Origin: Acidobacteriota bacterium
GTDB taxonomy: Bacteria; Acidobacteriota; Terriglobia; Terriglobales; Acidobacteriaceae
Direction of reading: 5' to 3'
NCBI GenBank assembly: GCA_013289875.1
Contig: JABCZC010000017.1
Coordinates: forward strand, 1 to 64,000
DNA length: 64,000 nucleotides
A model generated the notes under the pieces. That model saw nothing but the letters and a program-made list of their open reading frames with translations. It made no database searches and had not been told where the DNA came from. Below are positions 9,028-16,586 of this stretch, in pieces. The stretch's first letter is position 1. Each line of letters opens with the position of its first letter. The translations under genes were made by a program, and so were the position numbers.

Positions 9028-9489
9028 TCACTCCCTGAGATCCTCAAACCTAGCCAGAATCAACCGTTGAATCACGGCAAAGATCATCGCGGTCGACACG
9101 CCGAACATGAGGCATCCATCCGATGCTTCTAGCGGGCCCAGCAATTTCCACGATGGCGACATGATGATGTCGCCGTAGCCCAGGGTTGTGTAGTTGACCG
9201 CCGAGAAGTAGTAGGCGGTTCCGAAGGCCTGGAACTCTCCACAGAGGAGAAATAAGGCGGTCCAAAGAGCGATTTCAACCAGATGCGCCATGAACGCGCA
9301 CGACAGCACTATCGCGACGATTGCAAAATCGACTCGGAAGCTTGTGCCCGTATGGCCAAGTTTTCTCTCGCGCCGAAAGAAGTTTACCGTCGCGATCACT
9401 GCCAGCCCGTGGATGAGGATCGTACAAAGGACAGTGATTCCACCAAGCAACAATGGAACCAGGATCGCGACTCGAAGGGTTTGTGTCAT
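9028..9489 (-). CDS. Two-transmembrane ion channel, K+ channel type
   Basis: 153 residues with hydrophobic segments at about 8-35, 52-82 and 125-145. The pore loop contains the selectivity-filter signature TTLGYGD (residues about 100-106), typical of Ion_trans_2 potassium channels. The N-terminal arrangement suggests an extra helix before the pore module. No cytoplasmic RCK/TrkA domain or cyclic-nucleotide domain is attached, so gating is unclear. It is convergent with the lipoprotein gene at 7986-8849. Confidence 0.85.
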   Translation of the reverse strand: MTQTLRVAILVPLLLGGITVLCTILIHGLAVIATVNFFRRERKLGHTGTSFRVDFAIVAIVLSCAFMAHLVEIALWTALFLLCGEFQAFGTAYYFSAVNYTTLGYGDIIMSPSWKLLGPLEASDGCLMFGVSTAMIFAVIQRLILARFEDLRE

Positions 9490-9507
9490 CGTTCTGTCAC
9501 AAACATC

Positions 9508-9612
9508 CTATCCTGCCACGCGCCGCGGAGGCGCCAGGCGGGAGGCGATAAAGGCGGCGAGGATGAGGAGGAGTCCGGTGACGAGGAAGGGACGCCAAAA
9601 GGCGCAGCGGCC
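9508..9612 (-). pseudogene. Remnant of an MFS transporter C-terminus (copy A)
   Basis: On the minus strand the region encodes a tail reading FLVTGLLLILAAFIASRLAP before a stop at 9508-9510. It matches the last helix of the intact MFS transporter at 12382-13689 (LLVTGLVLVLAAVVASRLKAP). Upstream, a possible ASDL-like continuation is in another frame, so the fragment is frameshifted. No start codon or other helices remain. Confidence 0.6.
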
Positions 9613-9741
9613 AGGTCGCTGAGGTTGTCGAATGCTATTGCTGCCTTCGGGCTGCGCTTAAGAAGCTTGGGAGTTTGTTGGGTTCGCTCAGGCCGGTGAG
9701 GACGGGAGAGTGGAGACCTTGACGGGCTATGCTCTGCACTC

Positions 9742-9912
9742 TCACGGAGCGGATTTGTAAGGCTCGTTCAGGCGGGAAGCGACGGCGGCGGCCAGGACGA
9801 GCAGGGCGCTGGTGACGAGCAGAGCAGCGCGGAAGCTGTGGGTGATGTCGCTGGCGAGTCCCATGATGTAAGGGCCGGTAAATCCGCCGAGGGCTCCAGA
9901 TGCCAGAGAAGA
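9742..9912 (-). pseudogene. Remnant of an MFS transporter C-terminus (copy B)
   Basis: The minus strand encodes GALGGFTGPYIMGLASD followed by ITHSFRAALLVTSALLVLAA and a stop at 9742-9744. This matches the C-terminal two helices of the intact MFS protein at 12382-13689. Bases 9768-9898 align without gaps to 12411-12541, including a 30-base identical core. Nothing upstream continues the frame, so this is a truncated copy. With the intact gene's 3' end it bounds the block 9935-12366. Confidence 0.75.
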
Positions 9913-9934
9913 GATAACCACACGGAAATCGCGT

Positions 9935-10645
9935 TCAGCCTACGGTGGTGACCTGGTGGAACTCCGCTTTTCCAGAGTTACCGTTATTACCACCTTGAGC
10001 CTTGTTCCCAGGGATCCCTGGGGGTCCATCGATCGGGGGGTCACCTGGCTTGTAGTCGCTGTGAGAATAGTCACTATTTGCACCATATCCTCCCGTGGTG
10101 CCCGCGTTGCCGGCTTGACCTTCCGTTCCTGCTTTGCCGCCGTGTCCGTAGCTTGCAGTGAATGTGCCTTGCCCTCCACTCTGGTCAGAGACGAAATAAA
10201 TGAGAATCGCGCCACCATCGCCGCCATTCATGCCATCCGCAGCATCTCCACCGTTGCCCGGCTTGCCGCCATCGCCACCGAAGGCACTCGCTTCGCAATC
10301 TTCGCCAGCCCCGCCGGTCCCGCCCTGACCCCCGTCGCCACCCTTCCCCCCGTCACCGCCTTCGCTACCGTCTCCACCGCTGGTGTCCACACTTACATCG
10401 GAGCCGAGGATGACCGTGTGTAATTCAAAGACTCCGCCAGGATTGCCGATGGCCCCTGGGGAACCTGCGCCACCTGGACCACCATCGCCTCCACGCCCGC
10501 CACGGCTGGGCGGGTCATCGGACACGAAAAACCAGCCACTACAATTCGCGTCGTTGCCATTGGCGCCTTTCGGGCCGGCGATGCCAGCCACGCCGTTGGT
10601 TCCTTTGTCCGCACTTACTCCCTTGAGATTTATGCCTCCGGACAT
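9935..10645 (-). CDS. Glycine-rich, collagen-like repeat protein
   Basis: 236 residues, start ATG at 10645 with GGAGG six bases upstream. Most of the protein is built of GxG/GGxGG runs (for example GGDGSEGGDGGKGGDGGQGG) with stretches of collagen-like Gly-X-Y near the N-terminus (GVAGIAGPKGANG) and C-terminus (GPPGIPG). Two short beta-prone inserts interrupt the glycine runs: VFELHTVILGSDVSVDTS and GGAILIYFVSDQ. There is no signal peptide. Such sequences form extended polyglycine-II, triple-helix or glycine-rich beta-helix structures; the function is unknown. The gene follows an unknown gene by 58 bp on the same strand and probably shares its transcript. Confidence 0.75.
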   Translation of the reverse strand: MSGGINLKGVSADKGTNGVAGIAGPKGANGNDANCSGWFFVSDDPPSRGGRGGDGGPGGAGSPGAIGNPGGVFELHTVILGSDVSVDTSGGDGSEGGDGGKGGDGGQGGTGGAGEDCEASAFGGDGGKPGNGGDAADGMNGGDGGAILIYFVSDQSGGQGTFTASYGHGGKAGTEGQAGNAGTTGGYGANSDYSHSDYKPGDPPIDGPPGIPGNKAQGGNNGNSGKAEFHQVTTVG

Positions 10646-10703
10646 AATTTACCTCCGATAACTTGAAACAGGCTGTGATTCAAATTGATTGTCGACCGCG
10701 ATC

Positions 10704-11360
10704 TCACGGTTTACTTGCGCCAGAAACCAGCGTGGAGGCGGCTTGATTGATCCAGTGGCTTGCGGGGTATCCGCCATCGATGCGGTTGCACCGCAAAAGG
10801 AAATATGCTCCCTGGGCACGCAATTCGCCTGTTTTTTCAATCAGGACATTTCTTGCAAGCAACGCGTTGATCGAGCGGTCAATGACCAACAGAGTTTTGA
10901 TATCCAGATCCTGTGAAAGTTCGATCTGCCGCCAAACCGGCAAACGAGCGTCGTCGGTAGCAAATATGAATTGTGAGATTTTACCTGCTAACAGTTGAGA
11001 CTCTACTTCGCCGTACCCGTGACGATTTTGTAGCACCCCGGCCATCGTCGTCCTTGCATTCTGCAGGGCTGCCGCATTACTTCGGGCCTTTAAGAAACGG
11101 ACGATCTCCTGTTTAGGAAGTACTCCGAAGCTGGAAGGTATATCCGCGATTACTGAACCGGAAAATTTACTTTGTAACGCTGCGCGTTGCGCGTCGTGAA
11201 GATGTTCCAGTTGAACGCTTTTCGGGATCATCCCTATCTCATAGAGTTGCTCGATCGACGTAGGGCGATATTCCTTCAAGAACGGAGCGGCCGGCGACCC
11301 TGGGTCATTCGAGTAGATTGTTGCTTCGCCATTGGCGGTATTAATGGTTATTTTGGACAT
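10704..11360 (-). CDS. Protein of unknown function, partner of the glycine-rich protein
   Basis: 218 residues from ATG 11360 (MSKITINTANGEATIYSND), chosen because a GGAGA sequence lies 9 bases upstream. An in-frame start further out, at 11471, has no ribosome-binding site. No signal peptide or membrane segment. The C-terminal half has a pattern LLVIDRSINALLARNVLIEK and a Cys-containing stretch, but I recognise no family. Base composition is less GC-rich than the neighbouring housekeeping genes. It precedes the glycine-rich gene by 58 bp and follows the AraC regulator on the same strand, so the three may be one unit. Confidence 0.7.
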   Translation of the reverse strand: MSKITINTANGEATIYSNDPGSPAAPFLKEYRPTSIEQLYEIGMIPKSVQLEHLHDAQRAALQSKFSGSVIADIPSSFGVLPKQEIVRFLKARSNAAALQNARTTMAGVLQNRHGYGEVESQLLAGKISQFIFATDDARLPVWRQIELSQDLDIKTLLVIDRSINALLARNVLIEKTGELRAQGAYFLLRCNRIDGGYPASHWINQAASTLVSGASKP

Positions 11361-11514
11361 GCTATGGATTCTCCGATCTTTGCCCGCATACCCTTTGACG
11401 TTAAATAGCCAGCTGTTACCGGGGGAGAGAATAAAATCTCTGATGACAGCTTTCGCGGATTGCTCAACCATTTACTTTGGTGGAGTTGATTCGATCTCGC
11501 CTAGTAAAAACGCG

Positions 11515-12366
11515 TCATCGTGAGAAGTTTTTTTCTGACGTGTCCGGGGCGAGTGCGCCCGGTCTCGCATCACCAATCTGCGAGAGAAGCTGCCTGGGAG
11601 TATCTCCTCCGAGCAGTTCGAAGTCGCGGATCATGTGCATTTGATCGTGATATCGAAGACTGTGGGCTATTTCGAGCCAAGTGCGGTCGGGCGAAGCTAT
11701 CTTTGCATCGAGCGCGCTCTGAAAGCGGGCCACCCGGGCATATAACTTAGGAGACATTCCTACTTCGCGGAGGAACTGGCGCTCAAACTGACGGATTCCC
11801 AATCCGGCCTTACCGGCAAGGCCGGAGATGCTACTCACAACCCCTCGCGATGAAAAAACATGTTCGGCAACAGCAACCATGATTTCTTTGCGGGGAACGC
11901 GCGAAGCCATCCCCAAGAGGACGACCTCCATGGTTTGAACTCGCTGCTCGAATGTGGCGCAGTCTGCCAAGCGGTCTCTTAAAGGAACAAGCAGGTCGGA
12001 AATCAAGGCAGCATCGCAGCTCTGATGTGATATTTCGCGCACGGGGAGGGCGAAGAGGCGCGATAGTCCCGTCGGCCTGAAAAATACCCCGAACGAAATT
12101 ACTCCCGGACTCAGTTCGATCTGCGCACATCCTCCGACTTGCGCTCCTACAATCGCCTGTCTAGGGGTCGTCAGATCGTAGCCTAGTGAGTGATGCACGG
12201 TATAAGGGACGCCGAATTGAAACTCAAGTAATTGCTCGAGACGCGCTGGTACTGGCTCTAATATCAGCGGCGCGCCTGATTCGAACGGGTGCACCTCACG
12301 CTGGGCAAAGATGCGCACGAATTCCTGCAATGCGGGTTTGGGAAGCGCCGTTCGCAGCGCAATCAT
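11515..12366 (-). CDS. AraC-family transcriptional regulator
   Basis: 283 residues. The C-terminal third (about 175-265) is an AraC-type double helix-turn-helix, with LAGKAGLGIRQFERQFLREV (first HTH) and IAHSLRYHDQMHMIRDF (second). The N-terminal ~160 residues resemble the ligand or sensing domain of the DUF6597-type group (FGVFFRPTGLSRLF). It lies upstream of the unknown/glycine-rich pair on the same strand, with a 154-bp gap that may hold their promoter. It starts 16 bp after the stop codon of the MFS transporter. Its targets are unknown; the neighbours are the obvious candidates. Confidence 0.85.
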   Translation of the reverse strand: MIALRTALPKPALQEFVRIFAQREVHPFESGAPLILEPVPARLEQLLEFQFGVPYTVHHSLGYDLTTPRQAIVGAQVGGCAQIELSPGVISFGVFFRPTGLSRLFALPVREISHQSCDAALISDLLVPLRDRLADCATFEQRVQTMEVVLLGMASRVPRKEIMVAVAEHVFSSRGVVSSISGLAGKAGLGIRQFERQFLREVGMSPKLYARVARFQSALDAKIASPDRTWLEIAHSLRYHDQMHMIRDFELLGGDTPRQLLSQIGDARPGALAPDTSEKNFSR

Positions 12367-12381
12367 AGTAGGCGGAGTATA

Positions 12382-13689
12382 TTACGGCGCGGGCGTGTGC
12401 GGCGGCGCCTTTAGCCGGGATGCGACAACGGCGGCCAGAACGAGGACCAAACCGGTGACGAGGAGGGCGGCGCGGAAGCTGTGGGTGAGGTCGCTGGCGA
12501 GTCCCATGATGTAAGGGCCAGTGAATCCGCCCAGGGCTCCAATGGAGTTAACGAAGGCGATGCCTCCGGCGGCGGCAGTGCCGCGAAGGAGGAGGGCGGG
12601 GAAGGTCCAGAAGGGCCCGATGGCTCCCCAGATGAAGCCAGTGGCGAGGAAAATGACGGCAAGCGAGAGGATAGGATTGCCGACGGCGGCGCTGGTAATG
12701 AAGGCCAGTGCGGCAGCAATGAGACACGAACAGAGGTGCCACTTACGCTCTCCGCTGCGGTCGGAGCTGCGAGCGACGAGAAGCATGGAGACGACGGCCA
12801 GACTATAAGGGATTGCGGTGAGAGCAATGACCTGGAGGTCACCGGCATGGGTGAGGTTCTTGACGACATTGGGCAGCCACAGAGTGAGCGCGTAAAAGGC
12901 CACCGACATGGCGAAATAGATGGCAGAGAGAAGCCAGACGGCAGCGCTCCTGAAGGCTCCGGCAAGGTGAGTGGGGGCGGCAGGCGGCGCGTGCGCCTCG
13001 ACCTCGGCGATGAGCCACTCGCGCTCGGTGATCGACAGCCATTGAGCTTCTTCGGGGTGGTCGGTGATAACGAAGAGGACAACGATGCCGAGAATGATCG
13101 ACGGCAGGCCCTCGCCGATGAAAAGCCACTTCCATCCGGCAAGATGAGCAAGGCCGTCGAGGCGCAGGAGCAGCGTGGAGACGGGAGCACCGATGACTCC
13201 GGCTGCCGGAGCGGCGGTGATAAAGAAGGCGAAGGCGCGGGCGCGCTGCGCGGAGGGAAACCAGCGCGTGAGGCAGAGGATGATTCCCGGGAAGAATCCG
13301 GCCTCGGCTGCGCCGAGGAGAAAGCGGACGAGGTAGAAGCCGGTGGGCGTATGGACGAGCGCCATCGATGAAGAGAGGATTCCCCAGGCGGTCATGATGA
13401 TGGCGATCCAGCGGCGCGGGCCGAGGCGCAGCAGGATGAGGTTGGCGGGGATCTCGAAAATCGCGTAGCTGATGAAGAAGAGACCGGCTCCGGCTCCGTA
13501 GACGGTGCCGGAGAATCCCAGGTCGCGGCGCATGGAGAGCGCAGCGAAGCTGAGGTTGACGCGGTCGAGATAAGCGCAGACGTAGAGCAGGAAGAGAAAA
13601 GGGATAATCCGCCAGAAGACGCGGCGGATAAGACGGACCGGGTCAATATCAGAAAGGCGCGGCGCGGACGCGTGCTGAGGCTGCGGCAT
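12382..13689 (-). CDS. MFS transporter, anion:cation symporter (ACS) family
   Basis: 435 residues with about 12 hydrophobic segments in two groups of six. The first helix region ends in the ACS-family signature YLDRVNLSFAAL, and loop 2-3 carries the MFS motif region (LLRLGPRRWIA). ACS members take up organic anions such as phthalate, glucarate, galactonate or tartrate; which one cannot be told. It follows the M24-fold gene by 66 bp on the same strand, so the pair may be cotranscribed. Its 3' end is present as two degenerate extra copies at 9.5-9.9 kb. Confidence 0.9.
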   Translation of the reverse strand: MPQPQHASAPRLSDIDPVRLIRRVFWRIIPFLFLLYVCAYLDRVNLSFAALSMRRDLGFSGTVYGAGAGLFFISYAIFEIPANLILLRLGPRRWIAIIMTAWGILSSSMALVHTPTGFYLVRFLLGAAEAGFFPGIILCLTRWFPSAQRARAFAFFITAAPAAGVIGAPVSTLLLRLDGLAHLAGWKWLFIGEGLPSIILGIVVLFVITDHPEEAQWLSITEREWLIAEVEAHAPPAAPTHLAGAFRSAAVWLLSAIYFAMSVAFYALTLWLPNVVKNLTHAGDLQVIALTAIPYSLAVVSMLLVARSSDRSGERKWHLCSCLIAAALAFITSAAVGNPILSLAVIFLATGFIWGAIGPFWTFPALLLRGTAAAGGIAFVNSIGALGGFTGPYIMGLASDLTHSFRAALLVTGLVLVLAAVVASRLKAPPHTPAP

Positions 13690-13755
13690 GCTGCGCTCGA
13701 CAATACTGTATCGAGTGCATGACGGGAAAGGACGAGGGCGGCAGGGGTCAGGATT

Positions 13756-14889
13756 TCAGCGCTGGAGAACTCCGGCGGATCGGTAGGTCACGCCATCGAG
13801 GACGGTTTCGATGACGGGGTGGGTGGGGGTTTCGGTGAGGACTTCTGTATGGTTTTCGCCGGCGAGCACGGTGTCTTCGGCTTTGGCTCCGCGGAGGCTG
13901 GGGTTCCAGGCGAAGGCCTGGGGGATGGCGACGGTTTCTTCTCCCGTGGGCGTGATGAGCCAGTCGCGCTCGGTGTATCCGCAGGGACCGCCCTGATGAT
14001 GCAGCTCGATTTCTTCGGCGGCTCCAACGGATTTGTATGCTTCGCGTGCAACGTCGAAGAGCTGCGCCGAGGTGGCGCCGGGCCGGGTGGCGTGGAGCAG
14101 TTCGGAGTGGATGCGGGCGGCAGCGACGAAAGATGCGGCCAGGTCTTCGGGAACGGATCCGAAGTGGACGAAGCGGGTGATGGAGACGACCAGTCCCCAC
14201 TTGCGCGCACACAGATTGACCATGCCGTAGCGTTCGAGAATGCCGCCGCGTGGGACCGCATGCTTGTACTTGCGGATGCGGTCGTCAACGCCCATGAGCA
14301 GCACGGTAGGCGTGATGCCGCGCTCGATCAGGGCGGCGGCGGTGCGAGCTGCCATTTCCTGCTCGGTGACGCCGGGCTGGAGCGATTCGAGGACGGCGGC
14401 GGTAACGTCGGCGGTCTGGCGTGAAAGGGTGCGGAGGCGGACGATCTCGACGGGCAGGAGCGGCGCGCGCAGGCTGGTGAGGTTCACGTGCCGGGCATGG
14501 GCTATGGGCGTGTCAGATCCGAGCGCGGTGCCTCCGGCCAGTTCATGAATGAGTATGGCCGGACTCTGATACCACGGATAGAGGACGGGTTCGTAGCCGA
14601 GGCCGGCGAATTCCTCGTCTGCGAGGCGTGGGGCTTCGTTCCGGGGGCTGAGGTAGTAGCGCAGTCCGTCGTGAGTGATAAGGAGAGAAGTGATGGCGGT
14701 TTCTGATCCGGCAGCAACACGGGCCTCGACCTGGCCAGCTGTGAGCCAGGCGATATTTTCGTGGCGGCTGAGGAGGATGGCGGAGAGACTATTTCGGTCG
14801 AGAAAGACGGCGAGGCGCTGCTGCTTTTCGTCTAGTTCGGCTGATTTCAGGGCCGCGTCCTGCGCAATTGCTTCGTTCGAGGGATTCAC
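13756..14889 (-). CDS. M24 (creatinase/aminopeptidase P-fold) family protein, probably not a normal metallopeptidase
   Basis: 377 residues, GTG start at 14889 with AAGGAG upstream. The N-terminal creatinase-like domain (about 20-150) and C-terminal pita-bread domain (about 160-377) are recognisable. In M24 enzymes the metal is held by D, D, H, E, E. Here the usual DxG...SDITR region reads VNLCARKWGLVVSITRFVHF, so both Asp positions appear replaced (Asn and Ser). The His region is HHQGGPCGYTERDW. It may be a pseudo-enzyme or use a different metal site; an automatic label of Xaa-Pro peptidase should be treated with care. It lies upstream of the ACS transporter, which suggests a role in using an imported compound. 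Confidence 0.8.
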   Translation of the reverse strand: MNPSNEAIAQDAALKSAELDEKQQRLAVFLDRNSLSAILLSRHENIAWLTAGQVEARVAAGSETAITSLLITHDGLRYYLSPRNEAPRLADEEFAGLGYEPVLYPWYQSPAILIHELAGGTALGSDTPIAHARHVNLTSLRAPLLPVEIVRLRTLSRQTADVTAAVLESLQPGVTEQEMAARTAAALIERGITPTVLLMGVDDRIRKYKHAVPRGGILERYGMVNLCARKWGLVVSITRFVHFGSVPEDLAASFVAAARIHSELLHATRPGATSAQLFDVAREAYKSVGAAEEIELHHQGGPCGYTERDWLITPTGEETVAIPQAFAWNPSLRGAKAEDTVLAGENHTEVLTETPTHPVIETVLDGVTYRSAGVLQR

Positions 14890-14999
14890 GCGCGCTGCTT
14901 CTCCTTGGATTTCGATCAGGAACAGGTCACACTTTTACCGCAAAGACGGAAAGAACGCAAAGGAAACGCTGAGGACGTACGCTCGAGGGATACCGATTC

Positions 15000-15980
15000 T
15001 CAGCGAGAACAGATACCTTCGGTGCAGCCGATGGGGCGCACGCAGAGGCGCGTCACAAGAACGATGAGGGCGATCCAGAGCAGGTCGGCGCCGAGCAGAT
15101 GGAGCATCTGCATCCAGGTTGGAGCGAGAAGAGCGATGTCGGCGACTCCGAGGGAGTATTGCAAGAGGAGCAGGCCGGCAAGGGTAATCGACAGGGTGCG
15201 ATTGGCGGTTGAACGCAGGCCGTAATAGACGAGCCAGAGGAGAAATGCCCCGGCGATGAGGCTGACGGCGGGGTGAACCCAGCGGACGCGGACAAGCCAA
15301 GAACTACTACTAGCGAAGTCCTGAGCCAAAGCGGCGCGGAGACTCGAGGCGGGGAAAAGAGTGTCGCCTAGAGCGGCGAGTGAGCCGCTGACTCCGACAA
15401 CGAGCACGGCGCCGAGACCGGTGAAGGCAAAGCCGGGGGCGCGGAGCTCGACGCTGCCGCGCATAAAGCCTTGTTCACGAGAGAGAAAATGCGCGGTAAG
15501 AGCGAGCGCCGCCAGCAGGAGCAAAGTATTGGTGAGATGCAGAGCGAGATAAACGGCGCGGGACGCAGACTGATCGTGGGCGACCTTGCCGAGCAGGACG
15601 AGCAGGGCTCCGAGAAGCGCCTCGTTCAGAGTGAGAACAAGCGCGGCGACGGAGGCAGCGCGGGCAAGATGACGGCGAGGAACGGCGCGGAAGGTCCAGA
15701 AGAGCAGGCCGATGACGGCGAGGAGAGCGAGGCCGCTGGAGGCGCGGTGAGCGAACTCGATGAGTGTGGCGGCGGTGGGGTAGTGCTGAATGACGGAGCC
15801 ATTGCAGAGGGGCCAGCGATCTCCGCAGCCTGCGCCGGAGCCGGTAGCGCGCACCGCTGCTCCCCAGAGCACGACGGCGACGTTGTAGGCGAGGACGGCC
15901 CAGGCAAAGCGATTCACAGCTCGCGAATCGCTGCGGGAGCGCGCCGGCATTGCGGAAATGGCGGCCGAGGCGGCGTTCAT
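15000..15980 (-). CDS. ctaA: Heme A synthase
   Basis: 326-residue integral membrane protein of the COX15/CtaA family that oxidises the C8 methyl of heme O to the formyl group of heme A, for aa3-type oxidases. Eight hydrophobic segments are visible in two four-helix halves. The expected histidines are present: FAHRASSGLALL, ALHLTNTLLLL, RWVHPAVSLIAG and MLHLLGADLLW. A Cys pair in the first extracytoplasmic loop (GCGDRWPLC) is also present. The ~30-residue N-terminal tail is rich in Ala/Ser. No ctaB or oxidase subunits are in the window. Confidence 0.93.
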   Translation of the reverse strand: MNAASAAISAMPARSRSDSRAVNRFAWAVLAYNVAVVLWGAAVRATGSGAGCGDRWPLCNGSVIQHYPTAATLIEFAHRASSGLALLAVIGLLFWTFRAVPRRHLARAASVAALVLTLNEALLGALLVLLGKVAHDQSASRAVYLALHLTNTLLLLAALALTAHFLSREQGFMRGSVELRAPGFAFTGLGAVLVVGVSGSLAALGDTLFPASSLRAALAQDFASSSSWLVRVRWVHPAVSLIAGAFLLWLVYYGLRSTANRTLSITLAGLLLLQYSLGVADIALLAPTWMQMLHLLGADLLWIALIVLVTRLCVRPIGCTEGICSR

Positions 15981-16047
15981 GGTTGATCCTCGATCATTTT
16001 AGCTGGTCTGGGCACAACCTATTGGGTCCAACAGGAATCATTACAAG

Positions 16048-16485
16048 ATGCATATGAAAAACTCACAATTACTTGGCATTTTGCTGGCTTCCGCGATGAT
16101 GAGCGCAGCCGGCGCGATCGTTTCGGCCCAGGACTCGAGCCCAAAGCAGGATATGAAGGCTGCCGGGACGGACACAAAGAACGCGGCCAAGGATACCGGC
16201 AATGCGGCAAAGACCGGCACCAAGAAGACGTACCACGCAACGAAGAAGGGTACGACCACCGGTTATGACAAGACCAAGGAAGGCACGACCACGGCGTATG
16301 ACAGGTCCAAGGAAGGGACCGAGAAGGCCGCCGACAAGACTAAGGAAGGCACGCAGAAGGTCTTTGATCCCAACAAGGAGCCCTCGACGAAGGCCAAAGA
16401 CAATGCTCACCAGGCTTCGGTAAAGGCGAAGGATAAGACCAAGGAAACGGACCAGAAGGTCAGCGACGCGGCCAAGCCGCAGTAG
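16048..16485 (+). CDS. Exported LEA-like repeat protein
   Basis: 145 residues with an N-terminal signal peptide (KNSQLLGILLASAMMSAAGA, cleavage near VSAQD). The remainder is a low-complexity, Lys/Thr/Ala/Asp-rich sequence with repeats of about 11 residues of the type xxKTKEGTxxAxD, like group 3 LEA proteins that form amphipathic helices on drying. It is likely periplasmic or envelope-associated and may protect against desiccation; that is inferred from composition. ATG 16048 and ATG 16054 are both possible starts; AGGA lies about 10-15 bases upstream. An intrinsic terminator follows. Confidence 0.8.
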   Translation: MHMKNSQLLGILLASAMMSAAGAIVSAQDSSPKQDMKAAGTDTKNAAKDTGNAAKTGTKKTYHATKKGTTTGYDKTKEGTTTAYDRSKEGTEKAADKTKEGTQKVFDPNKEPSTKAKDNAHQASVKAKDKTKETDQKVSDAAKPQ

Positions 16486-16509
16486 CTGCGAATCCCTTAA
16501 GTTTGACGG

Positions 16510-16537
16510 GCCGGGGGATGTATCCGCCCGGCTTTTT
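16510..16537 (+). terminator. Intrinsic terminator of the LEA-like gene
   Basis: GCCGGG (16510-16515) pairs with CCCGGC (16527-16532), followed by TTTTT (16533-16537). It lies 25 bases after the stop codon of the LEA-like gene on the same strand. Confidence 0.75.
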
Positions 16538-16586
16538 GTTTGCACGCTGTCTCATCCAGAAGGCGGCGTGCCATGCTTAGAGGGAC

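Noticed and set aside
12481-13371. A long open frame antisense to the MFS gene (296 codons)
   Set aside because: Very Glu/Gly/Asp-rich and without motifs; an artefact of the opposite strand of a membrane-protein gene.
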